Shown piece after piece: positions 49,835 to 57,701 of a stretch of DNA of 64,000 nt. The DNA is from Phytomonospora sp040655735 (lineage in GTDB: Bacteria; Actinomycetota; Actinomycetes; Mycobacteriales; Micromonosporaceae). Under the pieces are notes generated by a model. The model worked only from the letters and a program-made list of their open reading frames with translations, searched no databases and had not been told where the DNA came from. Where the stretch lies: contig NZ_JBFAKK010000018.1 of NCBI RefSeq assembly GCF_040655735.1, positions 62,001 to 126,000 of the forward strand. The letters are read 5' to 3'. The first letter of the stretch is position 1. Every line of letters starts with the position of its first letter. The position numbers were made by a program, and so were the translations under genes.

Positions 49835-50809
49835 TCACAGCGGACCGTCTAAGCCTAACAGGCCCAGGATCTTCCCCGACTCGGCCACGTCCTCGGTGAT
49901 CTGGGCGATCAGCGGTTCGAGGGCGTCGTAGGTGCGCTGCTCGCGCAGCCGTTCGACGAAGTCGAGCGAGACGTGCTCGCCGTAGAGGTCGCCGGAGAAG
50001 TCGATGATGTGCGCCTCGACGGTGCGCTCGCGTCCGGCGAAGGTCGGGTTCGTGCCGACGCTGATCGCGGCGGGCAGGGGTTTGCCGTCGACGGCGCGGG
50101 TCAGCCAGCCGGCGTAGATCGCGTCGGCGGGAACGGCCACATCCGGTGCGTGGTGCAGGTTCGCGGTCGGGAAGCCGAGCTGCGAGCCGCCCCGGTTGGC
50201 GCCCCGCACGACCAGGCCGCTCACCCGGTGCGGGCGGCCGAGGGCCGCGGCGGCGGCCTCGACGTCACCGGCGGCGACACACGAGCGCACATAGGTGGAG
50301 CTGTAGACGGTCTCCAGTTCGCCGTTCTGCGCCGCCAGGGGCACGGCGTCGACGCTGAAACCGAAGGTCCGGCCCAGTTCGGTGAGCATCGTCACGTCGC
50401 CGGCGGCCTTGTGTCCGAAGCGGAAGTTCTCCCCGACCACGACCACCGCGGCGTGCAGGTGCTCGACGAGCACGTCGTGCACGAACGACTCGGCCGCGAG
50501 CTGGGAGAACTCGTGAGTGAAGGGCACCACGCACATACCGTCGACACCGAGTTCGGCGAGCAGGTCGCCCTTGTGCTCCAGTTCGGTGAGGATCAGTGGC
50601 TGCGCGCCCGGGCGCACGACGGCCGCGGGGTGCGGGTCGAACGTGAGCACGACACTGCGCAGTCCGCGCTCCTTCGCGTCGGCCACCGCTCGCCGGATGA
50701 TCTCCCGATGTCCCAGGTGGACGCCGTCGAAGACGCCGATCGTCACCACGGAACGGCCCCAGTCCGCGGGGGTCGCGTCCACGCCACGCCATCGCTGCAT
50801 GATCGCCAT
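49835..50809 (-). CDS. ribF: Bifunctional riboflavin kinase / FAD synthetase
   Basis: The protein has 324 residues. The N-terminal FMN adenylyltransferase domain has IGVFDGVHLGHREII (HxGH type) and STYVRSCVAAGDV. The C-terminal kinase domain has RGANRGGSQLGFPTANL and VSVGTNPTF-like ISVGTNPTF. It converts riboflavin to FMN and FAD. The ATG at 50809 or the one nine bases later could be the start; neither has a clear ribosome site. It is upstream of rpsO and divergent from the ArsR gene, whose large inverted repeat lies between and could also affect ribF. Confidence 0.97.
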   Translation of the reverse strand: MAIMQRWRGVDATPADWGRSVVTIGVFDGVHLGHREIIRRAVADAKERGLRSVVLTFDPHPAAVVRPGAQPLILTELEHKGDLLAELGVDGMCVVPFTHEFSQLAAESFVHDVLVEHLHAAVVVVGENFRFGHKAAGDVTMLTELGRTFGFSVDAVPLAAQNGELETVYSSTYVRSCVAAGDVEAAAAALGRPHRVSGLVVRGANRGGSQLGFPTANLHHAPDVAVPADAIYAGWLTRAVDGKPLPAAISVGTNPTFAGRERTVEAHIIDFSGDLYGEHVSLDFVERLREQRTYDALEPLIAQITEDVAESGKILGLLGLDGPL

Positions 50810-50882
50810 CTTTTCACGCCGGGAAGGCGGCTCGGCCCTTGGCGTGGGGGTGTGTGCGGCGACACGCGATCGACACCTCCCA

Positions 50883-50941
50883 AGATCCAGTAAAAAAGTT
50901 CTGGAAAAACTATTGCGGAACTTTTTTACTGGATCTACTGT
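50883..50941 (+). promoter_or_regulatory. 19-bp perfect inverted repeat overlapping a leaderless promoter
   Basis: AT-rich arms (50883-50901 and 50918-50936) are perfectly complementary across 16 bp. The promoter TTGCGG (50913-50918), a 17-bp spacer and TACTGT (50936-50941) lie on and beside the right arm, and the ATG is six nt later. It is very likely the operator of the adjacent ArsR-type regulator and stands out in base composition. Confidence 0.8.
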
Positions 50942-50947
50942 TGCCCC

Positions 50948-51526
50948 ATGACCGAGATGCGGAAGATCACCTCGCCCGAGACCCTCAAGGCGATGGCCCA
51001 GCCCCTGCGCCGCAGGTTGTACCGGCTGCTCTCCCAGCTCGGCCCCTCGACGGCCGGTGTGCTCGCCAAGAAGACCGACAGCGACCCCGGCCAGATCAGC
51101 TACCACCTGCGCGAGCTGGCCAAGCACGGCTTCATCGAGGAGGCCCCCGAACTGGCCAAGGACCGCCGCGAGCGCTGGTGGCGGACGACCCCCGGGTCGA
51201 GCACCTGGGACACCGCCGACTTCGACACCCCCGAGGCCCGCGCCATCGCCGACACGGTGAAGCGCCAGATGATCGCCGACGAGTTCGAGCGCGCGGTCCA
51301 GTGGGAAAAGGACCGCGACGAGTGGGGCGCCCCCTGGAACCGGGTGGCGACCTCGTCGGAGTCGACGCTCTTCCTCACGCCCGAGGAGCTCGCCGAACTC
51401 AACGACGAGCTGACCGCACTGGTCGTGAAGTGGTCGAAGCGCGGCCGGGAGGCGCGCGCCGAGGGCCGCGTGGAGAACCGCGAGTCCGTCTTCCTCTTCA
51501 CGCACAACTTCCCCGAGCGCCCGTGA
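50948..51526 (+). CDS. ArsR-like winged-helix regulator (HTH_20)
   Basis: The protein has 192 residues. The winged helix covers residues about 8-85: LKAMAQPLRRRLYRLL, then AGVLAKKTDSDPGQISYHLRELAKHG (recognition part GQISYHLREL). The C-terminal half is helical and charged and has no Cys metal site, so it senses an organic signal or acts otherwise. The start ATG is leaderless under a promoter buried in a perfect 19-bp repeat, which suggests autorepression. An MFS efflux gene follows 116 bp later on the same strand, a typical regulator-pump pair. Confidence 0.93.
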   Translation: MTEMRKITSPETLKAMAQPLRRRLYRLLSQLGPSTAGVLAKKTDSDPGQISYHLRELAKHGFIEEAPELAKDRRERWWRTTPGSSTWDTADFDTPEARAIADTVKRQMIADEFERAVQWEKDRDEWGAPWNRVATSSESTLFLTPEELAELNDELTALVVKWSKRGREARAEGRVENRESVFLFTHNFPERP

Positions 51527-51642
51527 CCCCACCGCTCCCCCGGCCCTTCTAGAACCACACAGCGCACCCACCGCCGAGCCCACCCTCTCGGCGCGCCCCC
51601 TCACGCCCGAAAACGGGCCGCCGCAGACTGCGAGGAACCGAC

Positions 51643-52872
51643 GTGACCGTCACCGCCCCCATGGCTCCCCCCGCCCGCCCCGCTTTCCGTGAACCCGCCT
51701 ACCTGCGCTACATCGGCGGGCAGACCGTCTCGATCATCGGCGACCAGGTCTGGTACGTGGCCCTCTCCTGGGCCGCCGTGCAGCTCGCCTCCCCCGCCGT
51801 CGCCGGCGTCGTACTGGCTGTCTCGGCGATCCCGCGGCTCGCGCTGATGCTGTTCGGCGGAGTCTTCGTCGACCGTTTCGGCCCCCGCAAGCTCATGATC
51901 GGCTCCGACCTGGTGCGCGGCGTGATCGTGCTGGCCGCCGCCGGCATCGCGCTGTGGAGCCCGAGCATCGCGCTGCTGGTGGTCGTGTCCCTGGTCTTCG
52001 GTGCCGCAGACGCGCTGTTCATGCCCGCAGCCGGCGCCATCCAGCCCCGACTGCTCGACAAGAAGCAGTACTCCAGCGGCGCGGCGCTGCGCGAGCTGAC
52101 CTCGCGTGCCGCCCTGACTCTCGGCGCTCCGCTCGGCGGTGTGCTGGTCGCCGTCGGCGGGCTGCCCCTGGCCGCCCTCGTCGACGCGGTGACCTTCGGC
52201 CTGTCGGCGATCATGCTGTGGACCGTTCACCCCCGCCCGCTGGAGACCACCACCGAGGCCCCGAAGAAGACCACCGCCGCCCTTCGCGACGGCTTCGCCT
52301 ACCTGCGCCGCAACCGGCTCGTCGGCGGCCTGATGGTGGTCTCGCTGCTGCTGAACCTCGGCTTCGTCGGCCCGATGAACGTCGGCCTGGCGCTGGTGGC
52401 CGACGCCCGCGGCTGGGGCTCGGGCGGCATCGGCGTCCTGCTCGCCGGCTTCGGCATCGGCGCGGCCGCCTCGGCGCTGACCATGCTGAAGTTCAAGCCG
52501 AAGGGCCGCGTCGGCTTCCTGATCGCCGGCGGCGCCCTGGTCGAGGGGGCCTGCATGATCGGCCTCGGTTTCGCCCCAACCCTGACCCTCGCCGTCACCG
52601 CGACCGTGATCACCGGGCTCATCGCCGGGATCGTCGGGGTCACCTCGTCCACGCTGACCCAGTCCAACACCGACGACGCCTACCGGGGCCGGGTGGCCAG
52701 CGTGTCGATGTTCGCCAACCTCGGCATCACCCCGCTGGCGATCGCCGCGACCGGTGCCGCCGTCGACGCCTTCGGCCTCGAACCGACCTTCACCGCCAGC
52801 GGCGTCCTCGCCTTGGCCGCGGCGGTCACCGCACTGTCGATCCGCAAGGTCCGCCAGGCGAAGCTCGACTAG
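51643..52872 (+). CDS. MFS efflux transporter (MFS_3, macrolide/enterobactin exporter-like)
   Basis: The protein has 409 residues and about 12 membrane helices. The family pattern is seen in YLRYIGGQTVSIIGDQVWYVALSW, of which GQTVSIIGDQVW is the core, and in GGVFVDRFGPRKLMIGSDL (motif A). It should export a hydrophobic toxin by proton antiport; the substrate is unknown. GTG follows GAGGAA. It lies downstream of and is probably co-transcribed with the ArsR-like regulator. It stops 12 bp from convergent truB. Confidence 0.93.
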   Translation: MTVTAPMAPPARPAFREPAYLRYIGGQTVSIIGDQVWYVALSWAAVQLASPAVAGVVLAVSAIPRLALMLFGGVFVDRFGPRKLMIGSDLVRGVIVLAAAGIALWSPSIALLVVVSLVFGAADALFMPAAGAIQPRLLDKKQYSSGAALRELTSRAALTLGAPLGGVLVAVGGLPLAALVDAVTFGLSAIMLWTVHPRPLETTTEAPKKTTAALRDGFAYLRRNRLVGGLMVVSLLLNLGFVGPMNVGLALVADARGWGSGGIGVLLAGFGIGAAASALTMLKFKPKGRVGFLIAGGALVEGACMIGLGFAPTLTLAVTATVITGLIAGIVGVTSSTLTQSNTDDAYRGRVASVSMFANLGITPLAIAATGAAVDAFGLEPTFTASGVLALAAAVTALSIRKVRQAKLD

Positions 52873-52884
52873 GAGCGCGAGCCC

Positions 52885-53778
52885 TCAGAGCTCCTGGGGC
52901 GTGGTGAGGACGATCTCCGGTCGTGCCTTGCCACGCTCCTCGCGCACCACGGCGACGACGGCCCCCGCGGGCGAGTAGACCGCGTAGGGGCCGTCGATTC
53001 CCTGTTTCTCCAGGAAGCCGCCGAAGGCCAGGGTCCTGGTCTCGGCCTCGTCGGCGTCACGGCGGGGCAGGAGCCGGGAGGCCGAGGCCGCCAGATCGAG
53101 GGTCACGGGATTGTCGAGCTCGGCGAGCGCTTCGAGGGTGTGGGACTCGGCGAGGGTGAAGCCGCCGACGCGGGTGCGGCGCAGGGCGGTGAGGTGCCCG
53201 CCGACACCGAGGGCGGCGCCGAGGTCGCGGGCGATGGCGCGGATGTAGGTCCCCGAGGAGCACTCGACGGTCACGTCGATGTCGACGGCCTCACCGTCGG
53301 CGCCGACGTCGTGGACGTCGAGGCGGGAGACGGTGACGCGACGGGCCTTGAGTTCGACCTCCTCACCGGCGCGGACGCGGGCGTAGGAGCGCTTCCCGTC
53401 GATCTTGACGGCGCTGACGGAGCTGGGCACCTGGTCGATCTCGCCGGTCATGCGCGAAAGGACCGCCTCGACGGCCTCCCGGGTGACGCCGGAGGCGTCG
53501 GCGGTGGCGGTGGTCTCGCCCTCGGCGTCGTCGGTGACGGTCGCCTGGCCGAGCCGAATGGTGGCGTCGTAGGCCTTGTCGCTGCCGGAGACGTAGGTGA
53601 GCAGGCGGGTGGCCCGCCCGACGGCGAGCACCAGCACGCCGGTGGCCATGGGATCGAGGGTGCCGCCGTGTCCGACCTTGCGGGTCTTGGCCAGGCGGCG
53701 CATGCGGCCCACGACGTCGTGGGAGGTCATCCCGCCGGGCTTGTCGACGACCACGAATCCGGGCGTAGGTTCAGTCAC
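52885..53778 (-). CDS. truB: tRNA pseudouridine(55) synthase
   Basis: The protein has 297 residues. The catalytic Asp is in GHGGTLDPMATGVL; VDKPGGMTSHDVV opens the fold, and a thumb loop with KIDGKRSYARVRAGE follows. It makes pseudouridine 55 in the tRNA T loop. GTG is the start; TAAGCT lies eight nt upstream inside the end of the MATE gene. In most actinomycetes truB directly follows rbfA; here a hydroxylase and a MATE gene lie between, and truB is downstream of MATE with an 11-bp gap. Confidence 0.97.
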   Translation of the reverse strand: MTEPTPGFVVVDKPGGMTSHDVVGRMRRLAKTRKVGHGGTLDPMATGVLVLAVGRATRLLTYVSGSDKAYDATIRLGQATVTDDAEGETTATADASGVTREAVEAVLSRMTGEIDQVPSSVSAVKIDGKRSYARVRAGEEVELKARRVTVSRLDVHDVGADGEAVDIDVTVECSSGTYIRAIARDLGAALGVGGHLTALRRTRVGGFTLAESHTLEALAELDNPVTLDLAASASRLLPRRDADEAETRTLAFGGFLEKQGIDGPYAVYSPAGAVVAVVREERGKARPEIVLTTPQEL

Positions 53779-53789
53779 GATCGACCAGC

Positions 53790-55118
53790 TTAGGCGGCGG
53801 TGCCGGTGACCGCCCATCGTCCTCCGCGCAGACGCAGGAGCAGTGCCGTCAGGCGGATCACCATGAACACGACCAGGCCGACCCAGATGCCGGTGAGGCC
53901 GAGGTCGAGGATGTGGGCGAGCCAGATCAGCGGCAGGAATCCGGCCGCCGCGGCGACGATCATGTTGCGCAGGAAGGCCACGTCGCCGGCGCCGATGAAG
54001 ACACCGTCGAGGGCGAAGACGAGTCCGGCGACGGGCATCATCGCCACGAACCAGGGCCACAGGACGTAGGCCTGTTCGTGGACGGCCGGGTCGGAGGTGA
54101 ACAGGCCGGGCAGGAAGAGCACGCCGACGCCGATCACGACGGCGAGGAAGCCGCCGCTGACCACGCCCATCCACCCGACGCGCCGGGCGGTGGCCCGGGC
54201 CCGGTCGGCGTCGCCGGCGCCGAGGTCGGCGCCGATGAGGGCCTGCGCGGCGATCGCGACCGCGTCGAGGGCGAAGGCGCAGAACATCCACAGCTGGAGG
54301 CCGATCTGGTGGGCGGCGAGCGACGCCGCCCCGAAGCGGGCGGCGACCGAGGCCGCCGACAGGAAGCACACCTGGAAGGCGAGGCCGCGCACGATGAGGT
54401 CGCGGCTGGTCGCGAGCTGGCCGCGCAGGGCGTCGAGGTCGGGACGCAGCGAGACCTTCTCGGCGGCGATCGCGCGCAGGAAGAACAGTCCGGAGACCGC
54501 TTGGGCGGCGACGTTGGCGATGGCCGAGCCGACCAGTCCGAGCCCGGCCGGGTACACCAGCAGCGGGACCATGACCGCCGAGAGCAGGTTGGCCGCCAGC
54601 ACGATGTACATCGGCTTGCGGGTCTCCTGGATACCGCGCATCCACCCCTGGCCGGCGAGGGCGACGAGGATGAAAGGCGCGCCGAGGATCGCCACGCGCA
54701 GCCAGGTCTCCGACTCGGCGGCGATCTGGCCGGAGTCGGGTCCGTTGCCCGCCAGCGCGCGCGTGATGGGTCCGGCGAACAGCTGCACGAACGCGGCCAG
54801 GAGGACGCCGGCGGCCAGGGCGAGCCAGGTGGACTGGACGCCCGCGGCGACGGCGGCCCCGCGGTCGCCGGCGCCGTAGTGGCGTGCGGCGCGGCCGGTC
54901 CCGCCGTAGGCGAGGACGTTGCCGAGGAAGGCCGCGGCGCTCATGACGCCGCCGCCGATGGCGAGCGCGGCGAGGGGCACGCGGCCGAGGTGTCCGACGA
55001 CGGCGGTGTCGACGAGGACGTACACGGGTTCGGCGGCGAGCACAACGAGCGCGGGGATCGCGAGGGCGAAGATGCGTCGCAGTGTCACTGGGCCGGGGAC
55101 GGGGGCGGTCGCGGTCAC
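53790..55118 (-). CDS. MATE-family efflux protein (DinF-like)
   Basis: The protein has 442 residues and 12 membrane helices in two repeats. The family start FALAIPALVVLAAEPVYVLVDTAVVGHLG (core PVYVLVDTAVVGHLG) and the second-half VAIAAQALIGADLGAGD are clear. MATE/DinF proteins export cationic drugs or oxidised compounds using sodium or protons. GTG is the start with AGGA seven nt upstream. A dinF gene beside truB is common in actinomycetes, and the two form an operon here with 11 bp between. Confidence 0.95.
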   Translation of the reverse strand: MTATAPVPGPVTLRRIFALAIPALVVLAAEPVYVLVDTAVVGHLGRVPLAALAIGGGVMSAAAFLGNVLAYGGTGRAARHYGAGDRGAAVAAGVQSTWLALAAGVLLAAFVQLFAGPITRALAGNGPDSGQIAAESETWLRVAILGAPFILVALAGQGWMRGIQETRKPMYIVLAANLLSAVMVPLLVYPAGLGLVGSAIANVAAQAVSGLFFLRAIAAEKVSLRPDLDALRGQLATSRDLIVRGLAFQVCFLSAASVAARFGAASLAAHQIGLQLWMFCAFALDAVAIAAQALIGADLGAGDADRARATARRVGWMGVVSGGFLAVVIGVGVLFLPGLFTSDPAVHEQAYVLWPWFVAMMPVAGLVFALDGVFIGAGDVAFLRNMIVAAAAGFLPLIWLAHILDLGLTGIWVGLVVFMVIRLTALLLRLRGGRWAVTGTAA

Positions 55119-55216
55119 GTGGCCATCCTGACACCGCTGATGTAATGAGTCAAGTCAGCTGGATTCCTTACACTGACGCGAGCGCCGGACGGTACGAATC
55201 TTCTGGTACGGTTCAA

Positions 55217-55234
55217 TAGTTCAAACTCGAACTA
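55217..55234. promoter_or_regulatory. 18-bp palindrome TAGTTCAAACTCGAACTA (MarR-like site)
   Basis: Six-base arms are perfectly inverted around six bases. The form AGTTCAAA...GAACT is typical of MarR-family operators. It lies 25 bp before the FAD hydroxylase start, where binding would block its transcript. No MarR gene is in view. Confidence 0.6.
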
Positions 55235-55259
55235 CCTTCTTCCTCCCTGAGGGGACCCC

Positions 55260-56759
55260 ATGGACCTCGACACCGACGTCGCCATCGCCGGCGGCGGACC
55301 CGTCGGCATGCTGCTCGCGACCGAACTCGCCCGCCTCGGCGTGCGCACCCTCGTGCTGGAGAAGCTGGCCGCCCCGACCGGCGAGTCCAAGGCCGGGACG
55401 CTGCACGCCCGCACCGCCCAGACACTCGACCGGCGCGGCCTCCTCGAAGCCGTCCAGCCCGGTCCCGGTCTGGCCCGCGCGAGGCCCGGCCGCCCGGTGC
55501 GCTTCCACTTCGCCGGAATGTTCGACCTCGACCTTTCCCGCGTCGTCACCGAGGGTCCCGCCCTGGTCGGCAGCCCGCAGGCCTACGCCGAGGAGGTCTT
55601 CGCCCGGCTCGCCACGCGCCTGGGAGCCCGCGTCGAACGCGACAGCGAGGTCACCGGGCTCACCGAGGAGACCGACCACGTCCGCCTGGACGTCACCGAC
55701 TCCGCCGGACGCGCCCGCACGGTCACCGCGGCTTGGGCCGTCGGCACCGACGGCGCCCGCAGCACCATCCGGCGCGCGGCGGGGATCGGCTTCGAGGGCA
55801 CCCCGCCGACCCTGTCGGCGCTGATGGGCGAGGTCCGGCTGACCGACCTCCACGACGCTCCACAGGGCTGGCAGCGCACGCCCAGGGGCTGGACGATGGT
55901 CTGGCCCAACCCCTACGGGCACAGCCGCGTCGCCACCTACGACTTCCGCGGCCCCCACCCCGACCGCCGCTCCCCGGTCACTCTCGACGAGCTGAGCGGT
56001 GAGATGTCGCGCATCACCGGACGCCCGGTCCCCATGGACTCCCCGCGCTGGCTGACCCGCTTCACCGACGCCGCCCTCCAGGCCGCCGAGTATCGCCGAG
56101 GGCGGGTCCTGCTGGCCGGAGACGCCGCCCACGTGCACTTCCCGGCGGGCGGCCAGGGACTCAACCTCGGCCTGCAGGACGCGGTCAACCTCGGCTGGAA
56201 ACTGGCCGCCGAGGTCGCCGGGCACGCCCCCGCCGGCCTCCTCGACACCTACCACCGCGAACGGCACCCTGTCGCCGCCCGCGTCCTGGCCAACGTGCGC
56301 GCCCAGGTCGCCCTGATGAACCCCGACCCGCGCACCGACTCCCTGCGCGAACTGTTCCGCGAGATGATGCACCTCGACGACGTCAACGTCTTCCTCGGCG
56401 GCATGATCAGCGGCGCCGACATCGCCTACGACCTCGGACCGGCCGACGACCCCTACGCGGGAGCCTTCGCCCCCGACCTGAACCTCAAGACCGCCGAAGG
56501 GCCCGTCCGGCTCGCCGAGCTCCTGCGCACCGGACGCCCGGTGTTCGTCGACCTCGCCGACCGCGCCGACCTCCGTGCGGTCGCCGCCGGGTGGTCGGCG
56601 CGCGTGGACAGCGTCACGGCCGTACCCGAGGAGACCGTCAACGCCGAGACGCTGCTGATCCGCCCCGACGGCTATCTCGCCCTCAGCACCAGGGCCGGAG
56701 ACGAAAAAGAGGCCGAGCGCCTTCGTACGGCGCTCGGCCTCTGGTTCGGGCGGGCGTGA
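55260..56759 (+). CDS. FAD-dependent aromatic-ring hydroxylase (PheA/TetX-like, PF01494)
   Basis: The protein has 499 residues. The dinucleotide loop is VAIAGGGPVGMLLATELARLG. The middle DG motif is in AVGTDGARSTIRR, and the FAD ribityl motif is GDAAHVHFPAGGQGLN followed by LGLQDAVNLGWKLA. A thioredoxin-like C-terminal domain follows. Relatives hydroxylate phenols, polyketides, or rifampicin and tetracyclines, so catabolism, biosynthesis or antibiotic inactivation are all possible. GAGGGGA precedes the ATG. A MarR-like palindrome lies upstream. Its last codons also encode the terminator of convergent rbfA. Confidence 0.93.
   Translation: MDLDTDVAIAGGGPVGMLLATELARLGVRTLVLEKLAAPTGESKAGTLHARTAQTLDRRGLLEAVQPGPGLARARPGRPVRFHFAGMFDLDLSRVVTEGPALVGSPQAYAEEVFARLATRLGARVERDSEVTGLTEETDHVRLDVTDSAGRARTVTAAWAVGTDGARSTIRRAAGIGFEGTPPTLSALMGEVRLTDLHDAPQGWQRTPRGWTMVWPNPYGHSRVATYDFRGPHPDRRSPVTLDELSGEMSRITGRPVPMDSPRWLTRFTDAALQAAEYRRGRVLLAGDAAHVHFPAGGQGLNLGLQDAVNLGWKLAAEVAGHAPAGLLDTYHRERHPVAARVLANVRAQVALMNPDPRTDSLRELFREMMHLDDVNVFLGGMISGADIAYDLGPADDPYAGAFAPDLNLKTAEGPVRLAELLRTGRPVFVDLADRADLRAVAAGWSARVDSVTAVPEETVNAETLLIRPDGYLALSTRAGDEKEAERLRTALGLWFGRA
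56704..56741 (-). terminator. Rho-independent terminator of rbfA inside the hydroxylase coding sequence
   Basis: A perfect 13-bp stem (56709-56721 with 56729-56741) with a seven-base loop is followed on the minus strand by five T (56708-56704). It lies 40 bp past the rbfA stop and within the last 18 codons of the hydroxylase gene on the other strand. Confidence 0.88.
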
Positions 56760-56780
56760 CCGGCACGCCCACCCCGTGGA

Positions 56781-57212
56781 TCAGACGTCCTCGTCCTCGT
56801 CGGCGGTCCGGTACGGGTTGGCCTCACCCGCGTACCGGGCCCCGGCGGCCTGGCGCTGCACCTGGGCGTCGGCCTCACGGGCCTTCTCCAGCAGCTCGTC
56901 GATGTGCTGGACCTGCTCGGGCACCGCATCGGTGACGAAGGCCAGCGACGGCGTGTGCCGCAGGCCCAGGGCCCGCCCCACGCTCGTGCGGATGAGTCCC
57001 TTGGCGCTCTCCAGCGCCGCGGCGCTTGCCGCGCGCTCCTCGGCGTCACCGAGGACGGTGTAGTAGACCGTCGCCTCGCGAAGGTCGTTGGTGAGCCGCG
57101 CGTCGGTGATGGTCACCATGCCCAGGCGCGGGTCCTTGACCTGCTTGCGCAGCGCCGCGGCGGTGAGCTCGTGGATCCGCCCGGCGAGCCGTCGCACTCG
57201 TGCCTCGCTCAT
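56781..57212 (-). CDS. rbfA: 30S ribosome-binding factor A
   Basis: The protein has 143 residues. A KH-like fold is seen with RVRRLAGRIHELTAAAL, DPRLGMVTITDARLTNDLREATVYY (core DPRLGMVTIT) and a LRHTPSLAF strand. It helps mature the 16S 5' end and is needed in the cold. The ATG at 57212 is ten nt after GGAAGG; a GTG at 57221 is too close to it. The acidic tail ends DEDEDV. It follows ylxP by 48 bp. A clear rho-independent terminator lies after it inside the convergent hydroxylase gene. Confidence 0.96.
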   Translation of the reverse strand: MSEARVRRLAGRIHELTAAALRKQVKDPRLGMVTITDARLTNDLREATVYYTVLGDAEERAASAAALESAKGLIRTSVGRALGLRHTPSLAFVTDAVPEQVQHIDELLEKAREADAQVQRQAAGARYAGEANPYRTADEDEDV

Positions 57213-57260
57213 GTCAATCACACCTTCCGCACGTGTTCCAACTGGCTGTGCCCACCATGG

Positions 57261-57554
57261 CTAGTCGTCCTCGCCGTACAGGCGCCTGCGCACCGAGAGC
57301 AGATCGAATTCGGGATGCCCCACGACGGTGCGCTCGCACGCGTCGAGCACCGCGGTCACATGACCGGACTCGGCGGCGATGACGGCGACACCGATCTCGG
57401 CACGCCCGTGGAGGTCCTGCGCGCCCACCTCGGCGACCGCGACCTCGATCTTGCGGAGGGCGGCGATGACGGGGCGGATGTAGGACCGTTTGGCCTTCAG
57501 CGACCGGGAATCCCCGGGAAGCAGGAGGTCGAAGATCGCCGTTCCGGTGAACAC
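57261..57554 (-). CDS. ylxP: YlxP/DUF503 family protein
   Basis: This 97-residue protein matches DUF503: FDLLLPGDSRSLKAKRS near the N-terminus and VAVAEVGAQDLHGRAEIGVAVIAA after it (core QDLHGRAEIGVAVIA). It is normally encoded between infB and rbfA, and is thought to assist ribosome function or assembly, though its biochemistry is unknown. GTG is the start with TAAGCT six nt upstream, so it has its own leaderless promoter. That is needed because the PL11 gene and a strong terminator lie between infB and it. Confidence 0.92.
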   Translation of the reverse strand: MFTGTAIFDLLLPGDSRSLKAKRSYIRPVIAALRKIEVAVAEVGAQDLHGRAEIGVAVIAAESGHVTAVLDACERTVVGHPEFDLLSVRRRLYGEDD

Positions 57555-57560
57555 CGCGCC

Positions 57561-57566
57561 AGCTTA
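57561..57566 (-). promoter_or_regulatory. -10 element TAAGCT of ylxP-rbfA (leaderless)
   Basis: TAAGCT is six nt before the ylxP GTG and downstream of the PL11 terminator. Confidence 0.5.
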
Positions 57567-57667
57567 CGCCGGGAGCGGGGGGTTGGCACAGCTGGTTTCC
57601 CGCCCCGGAGTGGCGTGAAGCCGCCGCGGAACGCCGGTGGTGACCCGCACCGCACCCGTGTATGGAA

Positions 57668-57695
57668 GGGGCGGCGGGCCATCGCCCGCCGCCCC
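57668..57695 (-). terminator. Terminator of the PL11 lyase gene
   Basis: A 12-bp perfect stem (57668-57679 with 57684-57695) with a four-base loop starts seven bp past the stop; TTCC follows on the minus strand. Confidence 0.8.
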
Positions 57696-57701
57696 CGGCC
57701 G

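Noticed and set aside
51605..52230. A 209-residue minus-strand frame opposite the second MFS gene
   Set aside because: Composition is His/Gly/Asp-rich antisense sequence, while the plus strand encodes a clear 12-helix transporter.
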